Made by a program: the position numbers and the translations under genes. Below are positions 40,483 through 49,363 of a DNA stretch of 64,000 nucleotides, piece after piece (the stretch's first letter is position 1; every line of letters begins with the position of its first letter). The notes under the pieces were generated by a model, which was not told where the DNA came from, made no database searches, and saw only the letters and a list, made by a program, of their open reading frames with translations. Source of the DNA: Ustilago trichophora (taxonomy: Eukaryota; Basidiomycota; Ustilaginomycetes; Ustilaginales; Ustilaginaceae); NCBI GenBank assembly GCA_900323505.1, contig OOIN01000022.1:310001-374000 (forward strand). Reading direction: 5' to 3'.

Positions 40483-43400
40483 ATGCCGGAAGATCGCAAG
40501 CCTCCTGCTTCTTTGCAGCCGGCAACTGCACCTCTGGCACCATACAACGGTGTCCAGCCATTGATCTCCTTCTCTACGATCGATGCACCCTCACAGCGCT
40601 TCTACGCCGTCGGCACTGCAGTACTTGTCCAAGCTTGGAAGTACTCCAAAATCCTTCGCCAACTTTTCTCGTCATCACCGACAGCATCTTCAATAGCATT
40701 GCAAAGCAGCTCAAATGCGATATCGCTTTCAACAGCCGTCTTTCTCAACTTTGCCGTTCTCTTTGTCCTCTCCCGCCTCGGCATTCCGTTGCTCGATCCA
40801 CGCCTGGCCTCTGCCAAGCCTGCAGCAACCACCGGCAATGGTTCACAAAAGGCAGTGCTCCAGCCAGCAAGGACCGTTGGTATCACCAACATTCACTACG
40901 TCATCATCTTTGCTGGGCTTTCCATCACAGACGCCACTCTGGTCGGAAGCGCATCCGTCAACCCGCTCATTCTGTTCCTCAATGGCTTGCTCAGCATCCT
41001 CCAGATCGTCACGTCCGCCCTTGGTCTCAGTGTACCTACTGCTGGCCTCTTCCCGGATGTGCTCAGCCGGCAGCTCTCTATCAATGAAGGTCACGTCCGT
41101 ATCCGCGACCTCATTCAGCCCAAGAGCCACATTCTCGGCCAGCATACCATCCACATCCTCCCTCATAGCACCGCAAAGCTTTTGCCATCAAGTGCGTGCT
41201 ACTGCGTGGGTCCCGATACTCCACAAGTCACTGTGCCCGTTCTCTTTAGCAACGCTCAGCCCGACTTGCTTCAGTACTCGATCACCGACTTTGCTACCGG
41301 CCATTCCAGCTACTTCAACGTCAGCGTCGACAATCTCATCCCTTTTGGCGCCTCGAGCTCCGACCGCCAGAGCGACGAGCTCAACGCCATCTCTGCCGCT
41401 GCAAGGACCCGCTCAACGAAGCAGGGTAGTCGCGAGAGTGATTTGCTCGATGACGAGGACGCGCTTGACGACCCTGCCTCCCTGCTCCGCGGTGTGTCGT
41501 ACGCAGAACGCGCTAGGATTCGTGCAGAACGTAGAGCACAATCCATCGGAAAGCGTTCAACAATTCTCGACACGCCCAAGTCTAAGCGTCTCCCACCCAA
41601 CCGCAACGGTCAGCAACTCCTGTGGCATCTTCCAGTGACGCAGCCTGGCCGTATCCGACTTGAACGTGTCCTCGACAAGTCTCGCAACGACGCTCGCATC
41701 TCAACCTCGGAGGCACTTGTAGTCCAATGTCCATCCACCAAGCTAATCGCCGCTGCATCTGCTGTATCCCTCACGGATCCGCTTGCGACACTGCACAAGT
41801 GTCCTGGAGATCGAGCTGATTTCGCTGCTCAGGTCACCGGCGTTGCTCCACTCGAGCTCGAGTATCGTCGCATCTTTGACCCCTTGTCCCCCGCCGGTGC
41901 ATCCGCGCGCCAAAAGGACTCGTCACGCCAAGAGTACAAGCGCAAGATCTCGCGCATCTCACCGCCTCATCACACCTCGCCTCTCCTCTTGCCGGAGGCA
42001 GAAGCGCTCCTCTCGCCCACAGAGCGTCTGGCTTTGGCACGCGAACGCACTCGTGCTGCTTCTCGACGCAACGACGCAGGATCCGAAGACTTTTCGTGGG
42101 CGGTCTCGGTCGATGTCGACATGCCGCTCAGCAGCATCGATCTCGAGCTTCCAGGCAACTACACGTATGCTCTTGAGAGCGTGACCGACGCTTGTGGAAA
42201 CCGTGTCGCTGTCCACGCCGACCGTCATTCGGGTCTGTCACTCGCTCAAAAGGCACGCAAGAAGATCAAGGGCGATGGCGAGTCGACCTCAACCTACCAG
42301 CAATCTGTTGTTGTTCACTCGCGTCGCAACGTCGCATTTGACCCAAGGCAGTGTCGACCTGGTTACCCTTTGCCTTTGTTGAGGAATGCCAAGGGGATCG
42401 ACCTCATCATGCAGTCAAGTCTGGATGCTGAGCAGAGCGGTGACTGGAATGTCAATGTCTCCTTCCAGCCCGACAACAGCGCCGCTAACAAGGGTCTTTG
42501 GGCACGCGATGCCGCGTCTGCCACTACCATGCAACTCACTCTGCCAGCACACAGCTCTCGCGTGCCTTTCACCATTGAAAAGCCAGGCACGTACCGCATT
42601 GACGATATTGCTGGTCCCTATTGCTCTGGTCAAGTCGGATCGCCCTGGACATGCGAGGTGGTCGACGTACCACCTCCCACCGCTCAGATCAACTTTAGCA
42701 GCATCGAAGATCGGTGTGCCGGTCCTGTCGGTGTCAAAGCCATGTCGGTACTCACGGGCACACCACCCTTCCAGCTCGAGTACGAGGTTACCAAGCAAGG
42801 CCGTCATCCCGAGCGCAAAGTCCGAACTATTTTCGACCAAACTCGCGACGAGCTCGACTTCCGCCCAGATGTCGATGGTGCCGTCACGTACAAATTTGTC
42901 AAACTTCACGACAGCAACTACCGCGGCATCCCACTGGACGGACCCTCGTTCACTCAGGTCTTCCACCCACTGTCGAGCGCCGAGTTCACCGCGCCCATCC
43001 GTGCACACGATGATCGGGCGGTCATGCAGAGCTGCAGCGGCAAGCAGGCTGAAGCTGATGTCCGATTCAGTGGTGCTGGGCCTTGGGATCTTACCTATGC
43101 TGTGCGAGCAGGTGATAGCATCGAGACCAAGGTGGTCGAAGGCATCAGCGAGTCACCCCACAAGCTCAAGATCGACATCCCTAAATCCGTTGCTGCATCT
43201 GGTGGATTGGTCACAGTTAGTCTGGTCAAGATCCGCGACGCTAGGGGATGCGAAAAGTCGCTAGCTACGCGTGATCTCAATGTTGAGGTGAGACGTGTGC
43301 AGCCGAGTGTTGGATTCTTGCCCATCAAGGCCACAGAGAAGGGTCGTCACATGGAAGTGTTATCTGGCAAAGCTGCTCGTCTTCCCATCCGGCTCAGCGG

Positions 43401-45009
43401 CCAGGGTCCTTGGCACGTCGACTATTCGTGGAGGGCGAGCGAGTCTGCCGAGGAAGTGGATCTGGTTGCGTCGCTGCACAACGTGGATGCCGAGCTGATG
43501 GCAGACCATCCTGGTCTATACAGGATCAAGCGCGTTCGCGACAATTACTGCCCCGGTAATGTCCTCGAAGGTCAAGAAGACTACCGTATAAGTGTACGAC
43601 CTCAGCCACATGTTCAATTTGCCACGGATGCCGGTGTCACCGCTCGCAACGGCAGCTTGGTCCGCGCTCCTGTCTGCCGTGGTCAACCGGACTCGGTCAA
43701 CATCGTCATGTCTGGCCAATTCCCCATCGATGTTGAGTACGAGCACATCGCTCCATCCTGGAGCGCTAGCAGCGAGCCCGAAGCAGCAGCATCTCTGGCC
43801 TCAGCCGCACACGAAGTAGCCATGCACGGCAAACGTCGCAAGACTGCCTTCACCTCTGCTCTCGGAACGACCAACCTCGAACTCTCCACGACTCTTCCTG
43901 GATGGCACACCTACATCCTCAACACGGTTGGAGATGCAGTGTATGCTCCCTCGAGGCTGCAAGATTTCACGACCGAGTCACCGAGACGACTCGAACAGAT
44001 GATTCTGCCATTGCCCGGTGCGTCGTTTACCAGCTCGTCGTCGAGACACGGCAAGCCCTCGCTATGTGTCGGTGATGGTTTGGACAGGCTGAGCAGCCTG
44101 CCGACGCTCAAGTTGCAGGGTCAGGCGCCGTTTACGGTCATGTTTGAAGTGGTCTCGGCTTCGAGTGCTTCCACCTCTTCGGGTGCGGGAACGTACCGTT
44201 TCACTCGCAGTGGAATCAAGGGGCATGAATACAAGCTCGATCTGAGCAAGGACGAATTTGCATTCTCCAGCAAGGGTCTTTGGTCGATCCGAGTTGTTCA
44301 GGTGACCGATGCGAACAACTGTCAATTCGCGCCACAGCTACAAAACGGCAAGCAGCAGGACGACAAGGCGATGATGATCGAAGTCGCCGAGACGGCGGAC
44401 ATCGCAGCGGTATCGACACGTGAAGATTACTGTATCGGTGAGATGGTCGAATTCTCCCTCCAGGGCAGTCCACCTTGGACCGTGTCTTATGAGTTCAACG
44501 GTAAATCTGCCCAAGCAGCTGTTACCACCGCCGACTTCTCCCGTGTAGCAGAAAAGCCAGGCGTTCTGACCATCAAATCCGTCGCCCACCAGCAAAACCA
44601 ATGTCGACGCGACATCGACCCTCGTGTAAGCCAAGACATGGTCAAAACCATCCACGACCTCCCCACAGTTCGCATCTCGGGGGGCAACCACCTCGTCGAG
44701 GATCTGCGCGAAGGTAACCAAGCCGAGATCATCTTCAACTTGAAAGGTGTTCCTCCGTTCTCGTTCACCTACCAGCGAAGTGAGCCGGTGGATACGCATG
44801 CCAGACCCAAGGTGCTAGAGACCAATACGGTCAGTGGGATCTTGGAAGAGAAGTACAGTATTTGGGCTGCAGTGGAGGGTACGTGGAGTGTAACGTGGTT
44901 GCAGGATAGGTGGTGCCAGGTGTCGCTGGATTATCATAGTGGTGCAGCGACGCCGATGGGGAAGTCGAGGCTGGCGATTAAGAACGAGGCTCCCCAGGAA
45001 GATGTGTGA
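40483..45009 (+). CDS. POM152: Nuclear pore membrane protein POM152
   Basis: Single-pass nucleoporin that forms the lumenal ring of the nuclear pore. 1,508 residues, one exon, in the range for fungal POM152. The N-terminal ~200 residues lie on the pore side and have hydrophobic segments (about 84-104 and 130-190). The lumenal part is a string of Ig-like (cadherin-type) repeats that can be followed by recurring PxF..EY/TY segments (for example GTPPFQLEYEVTK, GAGPWDLTYAVRA, GQGPWHVDYSWRA, GQAPFTVMFEVVS, GSPPWTVSYEFNG, GVPPFSFTYQRSE) and by GxYxI...D..C motifs. The repeat count, about nine or ten by eye, fits the family. Introns are absent. Confidence 0.93.
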   Translation: MPEDRKPPASLQPATAPLAPYNGVQPLISFSTIDAPSQRFYAVGTAVLVQAWKYSKILRQLFSSSPTASSIALQSSSNAISLSTAVFLNFAVLFVLSRLGIPLLDPRLASAKPAATTGNGSQKAVLQPARTVGITNIHYVIIFAGLSITDATLVGSASVNPLILFLNGLLSILQIVTSALGLSVPTAGLFPDVLSRQLSINEGHVRIRDLIQPKSHILGQHTIHILPHSTAKLLPSSACYCVGPDTPQVTVPVLFSNAQPDLLQYSITDFATGHSSYFNVSVDNLIPFGASSSDRQSDELNAISAAARTRSTKQGSRESDLLDDEDALDDPASLLRGVSYAERARIRAERRAQSIGKRSTILDTPKSKRLPPNRNGQQLLWHLPVTQPGRIRLERVLDKSRNDARISTSEALVVQCPSTKLIAAASAVSLTDPLATLHKCPGDRADFAAQVTGVAPLELEYRRIFDPLSPAGASARQKDSSRQEYKRKISRISPPHHTSPLLLPEAEALLSPTERLALARERTRAASRRNDAGSEDFSWAVSVDVDMPLSSIDLELPGNYTYALESVTDACGNRVAVHADRHSGLSLAQKARKKIKGDGESTSTYQQSVVVHSRRNVAFDPRQCRPGYPLPLLRNAKGIDLIMQSSLDAEQSGDWNVNVSFQPDNSAANKGLWARDAASATTMQLTLPAHSSRVPFTIEKPGTYRIDDIAGPYCSGQVGSPWTCEVVDVPPPTAQINFSSIEDRCAGPVGVKAMSVLTGTPPFQLEYEVTKQGRHPERKVRTIFDQTRDELDFRPDVDGAVTYKFVKLHDSNYRGIPLDGPSFTQVFHPLSSAEFTAPIRAHDDRAVMQSCSGKQAEADVRFSGAGPWDLTYAVRAGDSIETKVVEGISESPHKLKIDIPKSVAASGGLVTVSLVKIRDARGCEKSLATRDLNVEVRRVQPSVGFLPIKATEKGRHMEVLSGKAARLPIRLSGQGPWHVDYSWRASESAEEVDLVASLHNVDAELMADHPGLYRIKRVRDNYCPGNVLEGQEDYRISVRPQPHVQFATDAGVTARNGSLVRAPVCRGQPDSVNIVMSGQFPIDVEYEHIAPSWSASSEPEAAASLASAAHEVAMHGKRRKTAFTSALGTTNLELSTTLPGWHTYILNTVGDAVYAPSRLQDFTTESPRRLEQMILPLPGASFTSSSSRHGKPSLCVGDGLDRLSSLPTLKLQGQAPFTVMFEVVSASSASTSSGAGTYRFTRSGIKGHEYKLDLSKDEFAFSSKGLWSIRVVQVTDANNCQFAPQLQNGKQQDDKAMMIEVAETADIAAVSTREDYCIGEMVEFSLQGSPPWTVSYEFNGKSAQAAVTTADFSRVAEKPGVLTIKSVAHQQNQCRRDIDPRVSQDMVKTIHDLPTVRISGGNHLVEDLREGNQAEIIFNLKGVPPFSFTYQRSEPVDTHARPKVLETNTVSGILEEKYSIWAAVEGTWSVTWLQDRWCQVSLDYHSGAATPMGKSRLAIKNEAPQEDV

Positions 45010-45406
45010 CACTACTTTACTGCATCACCCAAAAAGGAGCAGGAACTACTCACTCATCACTCCTCATTTGTATCCTACATCAACACACAACTGAATCCTA
45101 CCTATGCTAGGACTGTATTGTCTCCATGTTGGCCGTCTGTATGACGTCCCTGAAGATCACCTCAAGAGAAAGGCTGTGCCTGGGTGAGAAGAAGCTTCCG
45201 AACTGGCTTGCTAGACTGTGTGCAAGCAACCTTGTGTGTGTGGAGAATCCTACCACCAAGAATTTACGGCCCGACTCCCGAATTTCCTTCAACACGCTCG
45301 GCTCAGCTTTTTGACAGTCCCAACACCCTCCTGCTCTCTACCCACCACACATCAACCTTCTCCATCATTGCCCTCTTTAGCGCGGTGCATTGGGTACATC
45401 TCAAAG
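45010..45406. other. Intergenic POM152 / PRP3
   Basis: Tandem genes on the plus strand. It holds the POM152 3' UTR and the PRP3 promoter and leader. No motif or gene stands out. Confidence 0.5.
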
Positions 45407-47443
45407 ATGCCACCCAAACGTCCGATCCGCAACGTCTTTGACCACGACGACGATGACCCGTCAGCACCGGACAACACGCAGAATGGTACACCGCCGAAGA
45501 AACCTCGCCCCGATTCTTCACGGTCTGCCATCCACCGCGTTGGTGTGCCCCCTACCACGTCTACAAGCGCAGGAGCAGCGGCTCAGAACGGTGGAGCTAA
45601 CAACAGCATTCAGGCACAGGTGGAGGCTGCAAAGGCCAGAGCTCAGGCCCTGATGAGTGCCATGCAGCAGAAAGGAACCGCCGTTGGTGGTACGGGTGCG
45701 GGTGGTGCTCCAGCGAGACCTCCCCCTCCAGCAGCGCCGTCGACCAGCACAGCTTCTAGGCTTGTCGCCGCAGGTGGCGCAAGAAATGGGGCTTCACCGA
45801 CGAGTGCACCTGGTCCCAGTAGTACTGCGGCGAGACTACCAACGGCCGCCAGTGGACCGAGCAGCATCCAAGCGCAACTTGAAGCAGCTCGAGCCAAGGT
45901 TCAGGCGCAGATGGCGGCACTGAACAACAGAAGTAAGCCCTCATCCGTACCCTCCTCATCAACCGCCTCTTCCCAGCCAAGCACCGGCACTGCCACTGCA
46001 GCAACCCCATCTACATCAACTTCAAAAGCACCAACAGGCATCCACCCTCTCCTACTATCCAATGATCTACCGTACAAGCCAAGATCCGACACCCTCACCT
46101 CCTCGTCCGCCCCTTCAACATCCTATGTCAAAGGCAGGGCCAACCATATCCCCCCCGAATCCAATCCCTATCTGCAAGCCAGTCGCGAGCTATCGACCTC
46201 AACCGCTGAAGGCCCCAAGCAGCGCTCGATGCACAAAGGCTTCCAGTTCCACAAACCCGGTCGACACGTCCGCGAAGCCGAAGAGCTACGACGCGAGCAA
46301 CAGATGGAAGAACTCAAGCGTTGCATTGAGCAATCTGCCCGTAAAGCAGGCTTGTCTGACGAACTGGGTGGTGGCGATGAAAAAAGGTTGGTGCGCGAGC
46401 CACCGCCCGAAGTGGAATGGTGGGATGTCAACTTGCTCTCCACCCGATCGTACGATGATGTGGATGAATCTATTTCTCCAGAAAGCATGCTGGAAAGTGC
46501 CAAGGAGAAGAAGGAGGGAGGGGTGCTGTTGTACGGGCCCGATAGTCCAATAGACAAATATGTCCAGCATCCCATTCCTATCCCCGCACCCTCTGACAAG
46601 ATCGAAGTTCGACCACGAGGCCTCATGTTGACCAAACGCGAGCAGCGCAAATTGCGACGTCAACGTCGGGCGGCCGAACAATCCGACAAGCGCGATCGGA
46701 TCAAGATGGGTCTGCTCCCACCCGAGCCTCCAAAGGTCAAATTGTCCAATCTCATGCGCGTTTTGACCTCTGAAGCCGTCTCCGACCCTACCAAGATTGA
46801 AGCCCGAGTCCGACGGGAGATCGCCGCACGTAAAGAGGCACACGAGCGTCAGAATGCCGAGCGCAAGCTCACAGATGAGCAAAGAAGAGAGAAAAAAGAA
46901 AAGAAAAAGGAAAACGATGCTTCCAAGGGCCTATATTGTCAAGTGTACAGGATCAAGCATTTGATCAGTCCAAGACACAAGTTCAAGGTGAGAAGGAATG
47001 CTCAAGATCATGGGATGACTGGGGTATGTATTTTTAATCCGGCAATGGCACTGGTGGTGGTAGAGGGGAGTGGGAAAGCTTGTAAGGCGTACAAAAGGTT
47101 ACTGACGGTTCGGATGGATTGGAAGGATCCGGGGGAGCCGAAACAGGAAGAGAACTCGGACGCAGAAGATGGTCACAAGGAAGAAGCAGGCAATGCCAAC
47201 AATGTCCCCCTCGGTGGGTTTAAAACCCTAACCACGAGCCAAGAAGACGAGGTAGATTGGTCTACAAATAGCTGCGAGTTGATCTTCGAAGGACCGATTA
47301 GGGAAAGGTATTGGGAAGGAAGAGGGTTTAGAGCGATAGCTGCTCCAACGGATCAAGCTGCTCGAGAGGTGTTGGGAAGTGCAATGCAGGGTTATTGGGA
47401 CGTTGCCAAACGGGCGTCTCAGAGTTCCGTCGACACTTTTTAA
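45407..47443 (+). CDS. PRP3: U4/U6 small nuclear ribonucleoprotein Prp3
   Basis: Component of the U4/U6 and U4/U6.U5 snRNPs, needed to assemble the spliceosome. 678 residues from the ATG in context caaagATG (start MPPKRPIRNVFDHDDDD). N-terminal half: Ala/Gln-rich repeats of the form IQAQ(L/V)EAAKARAQA, which occur twice (about 65-85 and 150-170). Core PRP3 domain: SNPYLQ, KGFQFHKPGRHVREAEELR, the hallmark PPPEVEWWDVNLL and the MLTKREQRKLRRQRRAAEQ helix, then PPEPPKVKLSNLMRVL. C-terminal DUF1115-type domain: GLYCQVYRIKHL, HDH-like NAQDHGMTGVC, LVVVEGSGKACKAYKRL. The overall order matches the family. Confidence 0.94.
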   Translation: MPPKRPIRNVFDHDDDDPSAPDNTQNGTPPKKPRPDSSRSAIHRVGVPPTTSTSAGAAAQNGGANNSIQAQVEAAKARAQALMSAMQQKGTAVGGTGAGGAPARPPPPAAPSTSTASRLVAAGGARNGASPTSAPGPSSTAARLPTAASGPSSIQAQLEAARAKVQAQMAALNNRSKPSSVPSSSTASSQPSTGTATAATPSTSTSKAPTGIHPLLLSNDLPYKPRSDTLTSSSAPSTSYVKGRANHIPPESNPYLQASRELSTSTAEGPKQRSMHKGFQFHKPGRHVREAEELRREQQMEELKRCIEQSARKAGLSDELGGGDEKRLVREPPPEVEWWDVNLLSTRSYDDVDESISPESMLESAKEKKEGGVLLYGPDSPIDKYVQHPIPIPAPSDKIEVRPRGLMLTKREQRKLRRQRRAAEQSDKRDRIKMGLLPPEPPKVKLSNLMRVLTSEAVSDPTKIEARVRREIAARKEAHERQNAERKLTDEQRREKKEKKKENDASKGLYCQVYRIKHLISPRHKFKVRRNAQDHGMTGVCIFNPAMALVVVEGSGKACKAYKRLLTVRMDWKDPGEPKQEENSDAEDGHKEEAGNANNVPLGGFKTLTTSQEDEVDWSTNSCELIFEGPIRERYWEGRGFRAIAAPTDQAAREVLGSAMQGYWDVAKRASQSSVDTF

Positions 47444-47582
47444 CATTTCCCTTCAGCAATCATAGTCCTCAATGATGCCATAGACACACTTGTTGCAAGC
47501 GACAGCAATTTGCACAGGATCATGATTATGTGAATGACTGTAACGTATGTAATTCATGATTGGAAAAGCTTGGGGGTGATGT

Positions 47583-48710
47583 CTATTGTTGCGTTGTTGC
47601 TTTCGGTTGTTGTTGTTGTGAAGAGTTTTCGACCCTACCGGCACGTTCCAAACTACCATCCTGTAGCATATAAGCCGGTTTCCATTTACCTTTTGCCGTT
47701 CCGTCACCTACCTCCTTGTCGGCTTGTCCTCCATCGCTTTCATCTTGATCATGTGCTTTCAACTCTGGATTGGGCAAAGTGTTGAAAGTGGAACCCAAGC
47801 TGGTGTAACCTTGATCGTACAACAAGCAGTAAGGTACTCCTTGATCTCCACCTCCGGCGGTACCCCATTTTTCTGCTAGTGTATCTCTGGACATACCTAA
47901 AGCGGATTCGGTGGAGGAGAGGTGGGGGCAGCGTAGAAAGCACCATACATCTTGGTAGGTCCAGTTGAGGATGGGGTGGATGCGTTCTACCCGGGGCCAG
48001 TCTTTGTCGGTCCAGCTGCGGGGGGAGAGTTGCGGGCCGTGCGGGTCGTCTCGTCGGGTGCCGACAAAGATCGCTTTGATTTCTCGAGGCGTTGTGGATG
48101 GAGTGGTGGTTTGGGTGGTAGATGACGAAGAGGAGGAGGAGGAGGAGGAGGACGGAGAAATACCAACTCTACGCTCTCCCCCACCATCGAGATACGTACG
48201 GATCCCAGCCTTCATCCCACCTTCAACACTTATCACCTCCAAATTGTATCCATGTACATTGCTGACACAGTAACTGATGAACTTTTCCACTGTCGGAAAC
48301 GGTGATGGACAGGTGATGTATAGAGAAGGTATGCTCGGCAATTCTTCTTTCTCCTCGCCCTTTTTAGCACTGCCAGGTCTCTCTTGGCCTTGCTCGGTGA
48401 ATTTGCTGCTGGAAAGGCCGTTTACGCGCCGCAACACGGCGCTCAATATGTGCACTAGGACGGTACAATCCTTGCCCCCATTAAAGCTTAGAGCGCAGTG
48501 AGGTTGTCCTACTTGGTTGATAACTTGTTCGCATAGTTGAACAGCATCTTTGACCTTTGCAGAAAGATCGGGATAGCGAGAGGAGACGGTGGGATCTTCA
48601 AAAAGGGTATAGACTGCGTCGATGGAAGCGATCCATTCTCTCGACGGTTTTGTTGTTGGTGGTAGTGGTGGTGGTGGTGCCGAGGTGTTGGAGTCGCCGT
48701 TGGATGACAT
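47583..48710 (-). CDS. FAD1: FAD synthase (FMN adenylyltransferase), PAPS-reductase-like family
   Basis: Makes FAD from FMN and ATP. 375 residues from the ATG at 48710; the frame is open to 48941 but that part is leader-like. ATP-binding P-loop variant SFNGGKDCT (75-83), then SLYITCPSPFPTVEKFI, the conserved VGTRRDDPHG, RIHPILNWTYQDVWCFLR and PYCLLYDQGYTSLGS. These are the landmarks of eukaryotic Fad1. A Ser/Thr run (about residues 200-220, encoded by TCC/TCT repeats) and a Gln-rich C-terminal tail are lineage-specific low complexity. No targeting signal is visible. It is convergent with PRP3, only 139 bp apart, and divergent from the coilin-like gene. Confidence 0.93.
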   Translation of the reverse strand: MSSNGDSNTSAPPPPLPPTTKPSREWIASIDAVYTLFEDPTVSSRYPDLSAKVKDAVQLCEQVINQVGQPHCALSFNGGKDCTVLVHILSAVLRRVNGLSSSKFTEQGQERPGSAKKGEEKEELPSIPSLYITCPSPFPTVEKFISYCVSNVHGYNLEVISVEGGMKAGIRTYLDGGGERRVGISPSSSSSSSSSSSTTQTTTPSTTPREIKAIFVGTRRDDPHGPQLSPRSWTDKDWPRVERIHPILNWTYQDVWCFLRCPHLSSTESALGMSRDTLAEKWGTAGGGDQGVPYCLLYDQGYTSLGSTFNTLPNPELKAHDQDESDGGQADKEVGDGTAKGKWKPAYMLQDGSLERAGRVENSSQQQQPKATTQQ

Positions 48711-49363
48711 TGTTGACAGTTGACAATACGTGCTGGTTTGGGATTTCTGCTTGATGCTTGGTCTTCTCGGTGAATTGCAAGTAGAGGTAGTGAAGGCTCC
48801 TTGATATGGAACGAGGTGGAAGAGAAGATGTGGTATGTGATAGGGTGAGATGACGAGTGCGGAGAAGGTGAAAGCTGGCCCAAGCTGCGAAGACTTGAAC
48901 GCAACGTGAATGAGAATCTGGCTCTCTTGACGTAAGCCCACGGCGCCTCTCTTTCTACAATCCGGCTTCCGCGGTCAAAGCCGAAGCGGCCAAAAAAGTG
49001 GAGGAAAAAACAAATAAATTAACTATTGATTTTTGCTTTTCATTTTTTTGTCAACTTTATTTCGCTTGGGCCTCTTTTTTCAGGGTCCAACATGAACAAG
49101 ACAACCAAGACCTTCTGGAATCCGCCTACCATCATCACCCTCTACTTCACCAAATACGCTGGGACAGATAGCTTTCATTCGACTTCAGCAGCAGTCGCTG
49201 TAGCATCGAGATACACGCGCACATACGCACACACACACACACACACACAGAGGAAGAGGTGTCCCTCTCTACCGTGCTTTCAGTGCGCTGCGCTCACCAA
49301 GTCAACCTCCTTTACTGACGTAAAACCCAAATCTGCATACGAAACCACCATTACTTCTTCATC
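48711..49363. promoter_or_regulatory. Divergent promoter region FAD1 / coilin-like
   Basis: Contains a CA microsatellite (about 49208-49231) about 130 bp before the coilin-like ATG. No gene is visible, and the TACTGTAC-type cluster is absent here. Confidence 0.45.
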